Assembly: GCF_900107625.1 (NCBI RefSeq)
Contig: NZ_FNQK01000002.1
Location: forward strand, 1 to 64,000
From: Bizionia paragorgiae
Lineage (GTDB): Bacteria; Bacteroidota; Bacteroidia; Flavobacteriales; Flavobacteriaceae
Length of the DNA stretch: 64,000 nucleotides
Direction: 5' to 3'
Shown: piece by piece, positions 27,763-36,047 of the stretch
How the letters are laid out: each line of letters opens with the position of its first letter
Numbering within the stretch: position 1 is the first letter of the stretch
Position numbers and translations under genes: made by a program
Notes under the pieces: model-generated
What the model saw: only the letters and a program-made list of their open reading frames with translations
Databases searched by the model: none
Told to the model about the DNA's origin: nothing

Positions 27763-28260
27763 TTAAATATCTTTCAGTTTCATTTGAGCGCGCTGAACCT
27801 TATGCTTTAGATTTAGAAGATTCTTTTCGTACTTGATGGTCGACTCTGGTGTTAATTTATCCTTACGCTTTAGTCTGTCAAATTTCTTTTGCTCCTTGGC
27901 TAATTTAGACTCGGCACGCTGTAAATTAGCTTGTGCTTTTTCTTTAGCCCGCACTAATTTCTCTTGTTTTTTTAAAGCCTTTTCACTTTGTCTCAGGCTT
28001 TTTTTGGCTGCTTTAGCTTCCTTTTGAGATTTTGCCAATGCCCGTTCATTCTTTTTTCTTAGCTTCTCGTCAGCTTTAAACTGAGAAAAAACAGCTTTCT
28101 TATCAGCTTCCGACAATGTTTCAGTCACATCCACTCCCCCTTTAAAAATAGCACCCTTGGATACCAAATACACGTCATTTTTATGCCATACCTCTTGAGC
28201 AAAGCCAAAGTTGAAAACGGCCAAAAAAAGCATCACAACTATAATTTTTACCTGTTTCAT
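27763..28260 (-). CDS. Secreted Lys-rich coiled-coil protein, paralogue of the 30613 gene
   Basis: 165 aa. A signal peptide (MKQVKIIVVMLFLAVFNFGFAQ) is followed by a short conserved head (VYLVSKGAIFKGGVDVTETLSEADKK) and then a highly charged coiled coil of Lys, Ala, Glu and Gln (70-165). The head matches the protein encoded at 30613-31122 (VYELKGSKFYSNGEEVTATLSREEK), including the VTxTLS motif. No known function. It lies 1 bp upstream of the omega-amidase gene and is divergent from the S46 peptidase gene. A candidate -7 box, CAAATCTA on plus (28284-28291), lies 24 bp upstream. Confidence 0.78.
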   Translation of the reverse strand: MKQVKIIVVMLFLAVFNFGFAQEVWHKNDVYLVSKGAIFKGGVDVTETLSEADKKAVFSQFKADEKLRKKNERALAKSQKEAKAAKKSLRQSEKALKKQEKLVRAKEKAQANLQRAESKLAKEQKKFDRLKRKDKLTPESTIKYEKNLLNLKHKVQRAQMKLKDI

Positions 28261-28439
28261 AATTTTAAAATTTTAATCCCTTTCAAATCTATTAATTAAA
28301 TTCTCCTCATTACTATTCGAATACCGAATTATTATCAAAAAGATACGTTAAAAAGATCACTTTTACACCTTTTAACACATCAAAAATGATGCTAATTATC
28401 ACGTCATTAATTATATTTGGTTCTTTAAAACTATATATA

Positions 28440-30536
28440 ATGAAATTCTTAAAATTCCTTTTACTTTTTATTACAGTTCAAGTGTCTGCCCAACAAGGTG
28501 GCATGTGGATTCCTTCGCTTTTAGAAGGGATGAACGAAACTGAAATGACAAATCTTGGTAGTAAACTTTCTGCACAAGACATTTACGATGTCAATAATTC
28601 CAGCTTAAAAGATGCCATCGGGCATTTTAATGGCGGGTGTACCAGTGAAATTATTTCTGACCAAGGGTTAATATTAACCAATCACCACTGTGGGTTTGGG
28701 CAAATCCAATCTCACTCTTCTCTTGAAAACGATTATTTAAAAGATGGTTTTTGGGCTATGAATTTAGATGAAGAGCTTCCCAATGAAGATTTATTTATCG
28801 AATTTATAGTAAGAATCGAGGATGTTACCGATCAGGTCCTTGCAGGTGTAACAGATACTATGACGAGTAAAGAGAAGCAGTCACAAATCTCAAAAAATAG
28901 TAATGCTTACGAAGCAACAGTAACTAAAGAAGCTTGGCAAGACACTAAAATCAAATCGTTTTACGAAGGCAATCAGTACTTTTTATTTGTAACAGAGCGT
29001 TTTGACGATATCCGTTTGGTAGGTGCTCCACCATCAAGCATTGGAAAATTTGGTAGTGATACCGATAACTGGGTATTTCCAAGACATACTGGAGATTTCG
29101 CATTATTCCGTATTTATGCCGATGAGAACAACCGTCCTGCTAAATACAGCAAAGACAACAAGCCTTACACTCCAAAACACTTTTTACCTGTCTCTTTAGA
29201 TGGTGTTGAAGAAGGGGATTTTACCCTTGTTTTTGGATTCCCTGGTCGTACTAACGAATATTTACCATCGGTAGCTATCGAACATATCACAAAAGAATTT
29301 AACCCTAGTAATATTGAAATTCGCGAAGCTGCCTTAAAGGTGATCGATGCGAAAATGAAGTCTAGTGATGATGTTAGAATTAAATATGCTTCTAAACAAG
29401 CTCGTATTGCAAATGCTTGGAAAAAGTGGATTGGTGAAAACTTAGGTATTGAAAAAAGTAATGCCATTGCAAACAGACGTGAATTTGAAGCTCAATTTAC
29501 TGAGGCTTTAAAACAAAAAGCCTTAGAGTCTAAATACGGTACTATTTTACCTGAATTTGAAAAGCTTTATAAAGATTTCGCTGCGGTTAACATTAAAAGA
29601 AGAAACTTTATTGAAGTTTTTATTGTGACTAACGAATTGATGCAAATGACTTTTAGAACGTATCAATTTGAACGCGCTATCTTAGAAAAGCCAGAACTTT
29701 TTGATCGCGCTAAAGCGTCTTTAGAGGAAACTTTTAAAGGGATACATCAAAACTATGATGTCGCTGTAGATCGTGGAGTTTTCGAAAACGTGATGCCTTT
29801 ATACACTGCAAAAGTAGATGCTTCTATTTATGACAAAACAGCTCTAACCGATTTAGAGGGTGCTTTAAAATTATTAAACGGAAAGCAAAAGGACGTGATT
29901 AAAAAGCTGAATAAAGATGCGGCTTACAAATACGCAAAACCTCTTATTGAAGGCTTTTACAATACGATAGACCCTGAGTTCCAAGAGAAAAATTTAGCAA
30001 TTTCTACGCTTCAAACACAATATATGACTGCCTTAATGGAGGCTTTACCAGAAGAGCGTTATTTCCCAGATGCGAACAGTACATTACGTGTGACTTACGG
30101 ACAAGTAAAAGGGTACTCTCCTAGAGATGCTGTTTATTACGAACCGGTAAGTTATTTAGATGGTGTGATTGAAAAATTCGTTCCTGGAGATTACGAGTTT
30201 GATGTGCCTAAAAAATTATTAGACCTTTATGAATCTAAGGATTACGGACAATACGCTGATAGCAACGGGAAAGTTCCTGTTTGCTTTTTGGGAACCAATC
30301 ATACAACAGGAGGAAACTCTGGAAGCCCTGCCATTGATGCTCACGGAAATCTTGTAGGATTAAACTTCGACCGTGTTTGGGAAGGAACTATGAGTGATAT
30401 GAATTACGATCCTGAAATTTGTCGTAATATTATGGTGGATGCGCGTTATATCTTGTTTATTATTGACAAATATGCCGGTGCAAAACACTTAATTGAAGAA
30501 ATGACTTTGGTACACCCGAAGAAAAATAAAGAGTAA
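28440..30536 (+). CDS. S46 family dipeptidyl-peptidase, DPP11-like
   Basis: 698 aa from ATG 28440, which begins a normal signal peptide (MKFLKFLLLFITVQVSAQQG). An upstream ATG would add 18 odd hydrophobic residues. The chymotrypsin-like triad is visible: His in ILTNHHCGFGQIQ (82/83), Asp in the middle part, Ser in TTGGNSGSPAIDAHGN. Eighteen residues after the Ser is an Arg (GLNFDRVWEG), the residue that in DPP11 selects Asp/Glu at P1; DPP7 has Gly there. The enzyme should release acidic-residue dipeptides from peptides in the periplasm, supporting amino-acid feeding. The gene is alone on its strand and ends at a bidirectional terminator. Confidence 0.94.
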   Translation: MKFLKFLLLFITVQVSAQQGGMWIPSLLEGMNETEMTNLGSKLSAQDIYDVNNSSLKDAIGHFNGGCTSEIISDQGLILTNHHCGFGQIQSHSSLENDYLKDGFWAMNLDEELPNEDLFIEFIVRIEDVTDQVLAGVTDTMTSKEKQSQISKNSNAYEATVTKEAWQDTKIKSFYEGNQYFLFVTERFDDIRLVGAPPSSIGKFGSDTDNWVFPRHTGDFALFRIYADENNRPAKYSKDNKPYTPKHFLPVSLDGVEEGDFTLVFGFPGRTNEYLPSVAIEHITKEFNPSNIEIREAALKVIDAKMKSSDDVRIKYASKQARIANAWKKWIGENLGIEKSNAIANRREFEAQFTEALKQKALESKYGTILPEFEKLYKDFAAVNIKRRNFIEVFIVTNELMQMTFRTYQFERAILEKPELFDRAKASLEETFKGIHQNYDVAVDRGVFENVMPLYTAKVDASIYDKTALTDLEGALKLLNGKQKDVIKKLNKDAAYKYAKPLIEGFYNTIDPEFQEKNLAISTLQTQYMTALMEALPEERYFPDANSTLRVTYGQVKGYSPRDAVYYEPVSYLDGVIEKFVPGDYEFDVPKKLLDLYESKDYGQYADSNGKVPVCFLGTNHTTGGNSGSPAIDAHGNLVGLNFDRVWEGTMSDMNYDPEICRNIMVDARYILFIIDKYAGAKHLIEEMTLVHPKKNKE

Positions 30537-30546
30537 AAAAGCAACT

Positions 30547-30580
30547 AAAAAGGCTAGAGTGTTTAACTCTAGCCTTTTTT
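30547..30580. terminator. Bidirectional terminator after the S46 peptidase
   Basis: The inverted repeat AGGCTAGAGT / ACTCTAGCCT has a four-to-five-base loop and is flanked by A and T runs. It lies between convergent genes (S46, plus; Lys-rich lipoprotein, minus). Confidence 0.93.
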
Positions 30581-30612
30581 ATTTGACACTATTTTATTTA
30601 AAATTCAATACA

Positions 30613-31122
30613 CTAAGAGCGGCTTAATTTTTCCTCCGCCTTTTTAACATCGTCTTCTAAATCCTTTAACCTCTTTTTCCAGTCTTCAATATCGTCTTGA
30701 GACAAATCCCCTCTATCTAAGCGCTTCTGATATTTTTCAGTTTTCTTTTTTAATTTTTCTTGTGCTTTAAAAAAATCTTCTCTTGCCTTTTCTTTGGCTT
30801 TAATTTCTTTTTCTAAGGCTTTCTGTTTTTTCTCGGCCTTCTTTCTTGCTGCTTCCGCTTTTTTCTGAGCTTCTTCTAGTTCGGCTTTCCTTTTTGCAGC
30901 CTCTTTCTCCAATTTAAGTCGGTCCTCTAGAATCTGATTGATTTTAGATTTCTCTTCTCGAGATAAAGTCGCCGTGACCTCTTCTCCGTTTGAATAGAAT
31001 TTACTTCCCTTTAATTCATAGACCTCACCTTCTGGGGTAATAACTTTTTCTGTACTACCACAAGACAAACAGAATACAAAAGTAAAAACGCTTGCTAACT
31101 TTAAAATGCTATGTCTTTTCAT
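30613..31122 (-). CDS. Lys-rich coiled-coil lipoprotein, paralogue of the 27763 gene
   Basis: 169 aa. The lipoprotein signal ends at CLSC (Cys about 21). The head domain (VYELKGSKFYSNGEEVTATL, about 35-60) corresponds to that of the gene at 27763. The rest is a Lys/Glu/Ala coiled coil (65-169; KKAEAARKKAEKKQKALEKE). It has a lipobox where the paralogue has a cleavable signal, so the two may sit in different periplasmic places. It is the third gene of a tight run (M28 peptidase, MutS-like ATPase, this gene; gaps 13 and 31 bp). Function unknown. High charge and low complexity make homology by composition a risk, but the head match is not low-complexity. Confidence 0.78.
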   Translation of the reverse strand: MKRHSILKLASVFTFVFCLSCGSTEKVITPEGEVYELKGSKFYSNGEEVTATLSREEKSKINQILEDRLKLEKEAAKRKAELEEAQKKAEAARKKAEKKQKALEKEIKAKEKAREDFFKAQEKLKKKTEKYQKRLDRGDLSQDDIEDWKKRLKDLEDDVKKAEEKLSRS

Positions 31123-31153
31123 ACTATATAATAGGTATTAAATAATTAGTTAT

Positions 31154-32923
31154 TTATATAATCTCCATTTTCTTTAATAAGAAACTCGCGTTCATATTTT
31201 GACAGATTCCTTTTTTAAACGTATAATCAAAATAGAGCTCATCGTTTATAATCTGCGCATCGAAATAGTAGTTTTTAACTTCGGGCAATGTTTTTTCGAT
31301 TTCGCACAAGCTCAAATCATGAGTCGCAATAATCCCAGTAGCTTTACTCGCCACTAACTTCTCTACAAACTTTCGCGAGCCTATCGCTTTATCTGTAGAA
31401 TTGGTTCCTTTAAGTATTTCATCTAATATAATAAAGTACTGATCCGTTTCAATAGCGTCTACAATGTATTTTAAACGCGTTAATTCCGAAAAGAAATAAC
31501 TACTATCATCGGTTAGCGAATCGCTGGTACGCATGCTTGTAATTAGTTTTACAGGATGATAGTGACTAGAAATTGCACACACAGGGAGACCAACATTGGC
31601 CATAACAATATGTAAAGAAACAGTACGTAAAAAGGTACTCTTTCCCGCCATATTAGCACCGGTAATAATAAAAAACTGCTCATTAGAAATCTCAAAAGTA
31701 TTATCCACACGCTTTTTAGAATCTAACATAGGATGTCCTAAGCTTGTTACCTTGGTTGTTTTAGAAGCGCCTACAATTTCAGGATAAACAAATTCCTGAT
31801 GATTAAAAGCATAATTACCAAAACTGTTGTACGCATCGAAAAAAGAAACAACTTCAAACCAATCGTCGACCAAATTCTTATAATCTCCTAACCACTTTTC
31901 AATGGCATAAGCGTTTTTAACATCGGTGATAAAATACCCATTACCAAAAAGTGCCGAAATAATATTGTTCCTATTGTCTAAGGCATCTAACGACTTGGAA
32001 AAGGTTCGTAAAATAGCCGATGCCTTTTTATCTTTTAATTGAATTTGTTGCTGTTTCTCTTGGAGCAACTCGGACGTAAAGGATTCTGTCTCGATAGCTT
32101 TTAACAGCTCAGAATACTGCCTAAAGGTATCTCTTAACTTATCCACTTTACTAGACAAATTATTGATTTGTTTAAAATACACCCCGGTAACAATTAAGCC
32201 CGCAAATAGCCAATAACCAACAAATTCGATACCGATTATACCGGTAAACCCTAAGGCTAATATTAACAGACTCGACACGGCAAATACTTTAGGTAGCCAA
32301 CCCATCACTTTCGGTAAAAAGGGGTGTTGCGAGTGAAGCCAGTGTTTTATATCCTTAATATCAGATTCTGTTTTTATGAGCTGGGCAGTCGCTTGAAAAT
32401 GCTGTCTCCAATGTGCTTTAGTACTTAATTCTTTAACAGCTTCCTGTCGTTTAGTAATACCCGCTACCTCGTTAGCTTTTAATGCATTGGCTAATGTTAA
32501 AGCGCCATCAGCAGTAGAAGTACGATCTATAAACTGAAAAAATGAACCCCGCCCAAACAAATCAATATCCAAACTGTATTGGTGTAAAGGGTCCTGAAAT
32601 GCACTACCGTCATTTTTATCAAAAAAATCTCCAGAAGCAATTTTTAACTCCTGCTCATTAATAGCAAGTAAAGCTTTTTTTAACTGGTGCTTTGATTTTA
32701 GGTTAGTATACCGATTAAGTAATACTAAAAATATAACGATTCCTAAAACGGCAATTCCAACCGCCAATTGCCAAGTACTAAAGGTAAAATATACCGCTGT
32801 ACCAGTTGCTAAAAACACAAAGAGCCTCGCTGTACTTAAAGCCGTCAATTTTTTATATAAGGACTTAACCTCGTATTGGTAGGTCTTTAAATTCGTGGTG
32901 TAAAAGCTATTTTGTTCTGACAT
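31154..32923 (-). CDS. Membrane-anchored MutS-like ATPase
   Basis: 589 aa. It lacks the mismatch-recognition domain I of MutS. Two pairs of predicted TM helices (about 31-49 with 52-70, and 211-230 with 233-250) flank a soluble part. A MutS lever/core-like helical region follows (255-380), then the MutS ATPase domain with Walker A GANMAGKST (422-430), SLTDDSSYFFSELTRLK, Walker B FIILDEILKGTNS and the His switch IIATHDLSLCEIE. The ATPase half is unmistakable; a canonical mismatch-repair role is unlikely because the protein is membrane-bound and lacks domain I. Similar genes occur in many Bacteroidota, usually called MutS. It sits between the M28 peptidase and Lys-rich lipoprotein genes. Confidence 0.88.
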   Translation of the reverse strand: MSEQNSFYTTNLKTYQYEVKSLYKKLTALSTARLFVFLATGTAVYFTFSTWQLAVGIAVLGIVIFLVLLNRYTNLKSKHQLKKALLAINEQELKIASGDFFDKNDGSAFQDPLHQYSLDIDLFGRGSFFQFIDRTSTADGALTLANALKANEVAGITKRQEAVKELSTKAHWRQHFQATAQLIKTESDIKDIKHWLHSQHPFLPKVMGWLPKVFAVSSLLILALGFTGIIGIEFVGYWLFAGLIVTGVYFKQINNLSSKVDKLRDTFRQYSELLKAIETESFTSELLQEKQQQIQLKDKKASAILRTFSKSLDALDNRNNIISALFGNGYFITDVKNAYAIEKWLGDYKNLVDDWFEVVSFFDAYNSFGNYAFNHQEFVYPEIVGASKTTKVTSLGHPMLDSKKRVDNTFEISNEQFFIITGANMAGKSTFLRTVSLHIVMANVGLPVCAISSHYHPVKLITSMRTSDSLTDDSSYFFSELTRLKYIVDAIETDQYFIILDEILKGTNSTDKAIGSRKFVEKLVASKATGIIATHDLSLCEIEKTLPEVKNYYFDAQIINDELYFDYTFKKGICQNMNASFLLKKMEII

Positions 32924-32936
32924 GGTTATATTATAA

Positions 32937-33887
32937 TTACAACTGTTTAGAATCTATTTGTGTAAAGACCGTAATTAATGTTTGAACCACATCTATTAAA
33001 AACTCCTGATCTATGTTTTCATAAACATCTGTAGGTTTATGATAATCTTTATGATCCGGAACTCCGAAATAGATAAAAGGAATGTTTTTATTATAAAAGG
33101 CTGCTTGATCACTAGCATTGGTCCAATCGTCCAATCCGTCTAATCCGTCATGTCCCATTACCAAATTAACTTGACCTCTATTTTCGAAAGCCGACACCGT
33201 TTCTTTTAACACTTCCGAATAGCGTGTGCCTACAGCATATAACTGCTGACTCTCACTTCTTGAAATCATATCGAAATTAAGGTTTAAGACCATATTTTCT
33301 AGGGCAACCACCGAACTATCAACAAAGTAATACGCCCCCTTTAAACCCAATTCTTCACCATCTAAAGCCGCTAAAATAACATTGTGTTTTGGTGGATTGG
33401 TTTTAAAATACTCAGCGAATGCGAATAAGGCCCCCACTCCCGAAGCGTTGTCATCGGCCCCATTATAAATCATTCCATTTTTTATTCCCTCGTGATCATA
33501 ATGAGCAGTTATAACAATATATTTATCGCTGTGATCTGTCCCTTTTACAAGTCCTAAAACATTTACGGCATCATAGGTTTTTACTGCTGATTTAAAACGA
33601 AATGGCTGCTCGTAGTTTTCAACTAAAGGCGAAACCCCTAACTCTTTAAAAGTCTCGATAATATAATTTTTAGCCTTTAAGGCTCCTGCTGTTCCTGTTC
33701 TTCTACCCTCGAAAGCATCAGAAGATAAGGTTTTAACATGTTTTAAAAGCGCTTCCTTAGTAAACGTATACGTTTCTATAGGTTGATATTGCTGTTTTAC
33801 ATTTGTGTTAGGCGCCTGTTTTTGTGATTGACATGATAATACCGAAACACAAATAGATAAGGCAAGAAAAAAATTTATAGTCTTCAT
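32937..33887 (-). CDS. M28 family zinc peptidase lipoprotein
   Basis: 316 aa. The lipoprotein signal ends at VLSC (Cys about 19). The peptidase fold carries the expected di-zinc ligands: His in VITAHYDHEG, Asp in NGADDNASGVGAL, Glu-Glu in ALDGEELGLKGAYYF, Asp in LNFDMISRS and His in PDHKDYHKPTDVYE. Also typical is LSSDAFEGRRTGTAG near the N-terminus. It is probably an aminopeptidase acting in the periplasm or at the surface on peptides. It is the first gene of the three-gene run with the MutS-like ATPase, 13 bp away. Confidence 0.93.
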   Translation of the reverse strand: MKTINFFLALSICVSVLSCQSQKQAPNTNVKQQYQPIETYTFTKEALLKHVKTLSSDAFEGRRTGTAGALKAKNYIIETFKELGVSPLVENYEQPFRFKSAVKTYDAVNVLGLVKGTDHSDKYIVITAHYDHEGIKNGMIYNGADDNASGVGALFAFAEYFKTNPPKHNVILAALDGEELGLKGAYYFVDSSVVALENMVLNLNFDMISRSESQQLYAVGTRYSEVLKETVSAFENRGQVNLVMGHDGLDGLDDWTNASDQAAFYNKNIPFIYFGVPDHKDYHKPTDVYENIDQEFLIDVVQTLITVFTQIDSKQL

Positions 33888-33923
33888 CGTAAATTATTAG
33901 AACTGGCTAAATTAAATAAAAAA

Positions 33924-33944
33924 ACCCAAGCAAAAAGCAAAGGT
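33924..33944 (-). terminator. Weak candidate terminator after the VCBS/ASPIC gene
   Basis: On the minus strand ACCTTTGC and GCTTGGGT can pair with two internal mismatches around a small loop, followed by seven Ts. It is a poor stem but well placed between the VCBS/ASPIC gene and the M28 gene. Confidence 0.4.
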
Positions 33945-34014
33945 CTTTTTATTTCAAAATGCCATTTATATTTACAGTAAACTGAATATTAAATTGAAAG
34001 TAATTTCTTATACT

Positions 34015-36027
34015 CTATTCTTTAATAATCTTGTGTTGGTAAATTTTATGACCTTGTTGTAAGGTTAAAATATAAGTTCCTGTTTGTAGATTGCTTATAT
34101 CAATACTATTCTCTGCTTTTTTAAAGTTAAAAACGCGTTGCCCATTAATAGTATGAATCATAACATTAGTAGTATTTAACTTATGATTCTTTATAAAAAC
34201 CGTTCCTTTTGAAGGGTTTGGATAAACAACTAAATCTTCACTTGAAAACTCATCTACACTTAACGTGGAGCCTTCCATAATGTTTAAAGTCGTGTTTATT
34301 GCAGGATTACTTATAACATCTACCAAGCCAGAAGGCCATGTTACTTTAATTTGTGTAATTGCTGTATCTGTTCCTAAACCAAAATGCGTTGTTAGCGAAC
34401 TCATGTGTCTAAAACCATCTCCCGATCTCACTTCTCTAATTTGTGTACCCAATGCGCTTTGAATTTCTACTCTTGCCCCTATACCATTTAAATTACTTCC
34501 TACTGGATTATTAACATCGCCCTGTGTGTTGATTTTAATCCAATTATTAGTATTCCCTTCGTTTCTATACCAATTTCCATTACTGTTAAAAACATCTAGA
34601 AATCCATCGTTATTTAAATCGCCAACAGCGCCAACAGAAAAATAAACATTGGTTTCTGTAAAAGTTAAATCTTGATTATTAATCAATATTTTATTTCCTG
34701 CCGTGAAGATATCCAAATACCCGTCATTATTAAAATCGTGAGTAATGTGCTCTATTCCGGTATCGGTAAAAGTACCTATTCCAGAACCGCTAGTAATATC
34801 GGTAAAGGTTCCATCTTGGTTATTATGCATCAATTTGTGTGCACCATCTACAAAAGTACTGGCACCAACAAAAACATCCATCCAGCCATCATTATCAAAA
34901 TCTCCCCAGGCAGAAGACCACGTTTGAATGGGATCGTATAATCCAGAGGCAACACTTACATCAGTAAAGTTACCAAATCCGTCATTTTGATGAAGTTCGT
35001 TGTATCGTGCCGAAGCCGACGCCCCTCCCCCATTACATTTAGAAATAAACAAATCTATATCACCATCATTATCATAATCGGTCCATAGCGAGGCATAGTT
35101 TCCTCCACTAGGAGCATCTCCCAAACCCCCTTGATTATGAGATAAATTCCCATTTCCATCGTTTAAATAGAATTGATTTGGACCAACATCGTGGCAAACA
35201 AAAGCATCTAAATGCCCGTCGTTATTAATGTCTACAAAATTTGTTCTCTGAGAAAACACATATTCTGGACCCGAAGTTTCTGTGTACCCCGTACCATCAT
35301 TATTGGCTTTCATAAAAGTCACTCCACTTCCAGCGCCATACATTAAATCATTATAACCATTATCGTCTATGTCTCCTGCTGCAATGCTCCAACTCGGTAA
35401 AAAATTTGCATTCGTCGTTGTAAAATTTTGAACTGTGAATGCTCCTGAGGGCTGCTGAAAATTAATATTTATGTTGGTCTCACTCACTGCAACGACATCG
35501 TCAAGAAAATCACCATTCATATCAACAACACAATTTTTATAGGTGCCTGTGCTTCCTATAGGGGTGGTTACAAAAGACACTAAGGGTACTTCGTAAGGCG
35601 CTTCGGTTAATTGAAAATCAAAACCATTAGACTCCCAACGGTTATCAAAAACAATATAATAAGTTGTTCCTGCAAGCACATTAAATGAAGCTACAGACAA
35701 AAAGCCTGAACCTCCATCATCGTCACCAGAATGGCAAACGAGTGCACCACAAGTTCCCGTATACACATGAAACCTTGTGTCACCTCCTGCGTTAACAGCA
35801 AGATCTGTTGTTACTGTCACCGTGTAGTTACTACTAGGTGTATAGGTAAACCACTCTGCATTTGAAGCGTTTTGACCACCTACACACACTAAGGTTACAC
35901 CCTCAGTGCCATCAATTGTCGCTACCGTATGCACCCCAGCAGTAATTGCTTGCGGATTACTGCAACTGTCTTGCGAATAAATTGTAACACTAAAAATTAG
36001 CGCTACTAGTAAAGTAATTTTTTTCAT
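34015..36027 (-). CDS. Secreted VCBS/FG-GAP repeat protein with ASPIC/UnbV domain and type A sorting domain
   Basis: 670 aa. Signal peptide (MKKITLLVALIFSVTIYSQ); N-terminal PPC-like domain (about 22-145, GTTYYIVFDN); about six FG-GAP/VCBS repeats (165-480) with Ca-binding-like loops such as DINNDGHLDAF, DYDNDGDIDLF, DFDNDGWMDVF and DLNNDGFLDVF; ASPIC/UnbV domain (about 500-575: GARVEIQS, REVRSGDGFRHMSSLTTHFG, VTWPSG); and a C-terminal type A sorting domain (about 597-670: VVYPNPSKGTVFI, LQTGTYIL, KIIKE). It is a type IX cargo folding as a beta-propeller at the cell surface. Its ligand is unknown. It is 20 bp downstream of the diheme cytochrome gene, implying one transcript. Confidence 0.92.
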   Translation of the reverse strand: MKKITLLVALIFSVTIYSQDSCSNPQAITAGVHTVATIDGTEGVTLVCVGGQNASNAEWFTYTPSSNYTVTVTTDLAVNAGGDTRFHVYTGTCGALVCHSGDDDGGSGFLSVASFNVLAGTTYYIVFDNRWESNGFDFQLTEAPYEVPLVSFVTTPIGSTGTYKNCVVDMNGDFLDDVVAVSETNININFQQPSGAFTVQNFTTTNANFLPSWSIAAGDIDDNGYNDLMYGAGSGVTFMKANNDGTGYTETSGPEYVFSQRTNFVDINNDGHLDAFVCHDVGPNQFYLNDGNGNLSHNQGGLGDAPSGGNYASLWTDYDNDGDIDLFISKCNGGGASASARYNELHQNDGFGNFTDVSVASGLYDPIQTWSSAWGDFDNDGWMDVFVGASTFVDGAHKLMHNNQDGTFTDITSGSGIGTFTDTGIEHITHDFNNDGYLDIFTAGNKILINNQDLTFTETNVYFSVGAVGDLNNDGFLDVFNSNGNWYRNEGNTNNWIKINTQGDVNNPVGSNLNGIGARVEIQSALGTQIREVRSGDGFRHMSSLTTHFGLGTDTAITQIKVTWPSGLVDVISNPAINTTLNIMEGSTLSVDEFSSEDLVVYPNPSKGTVFIKNHKLNTTNVMIHTINGQRVFNFKKAENSIDISNLQTGTYILTLQQGHKIYQHKIIKE

Positions 36028-36047
36028 ATTGATAAAATGGTTAGTGG

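Noticed and set aside
28386-28439. Upstream ATG for the S46 peptidase
   Set aside because: The later ATG begins a proper signal peptide; the extra residues would spoil it.
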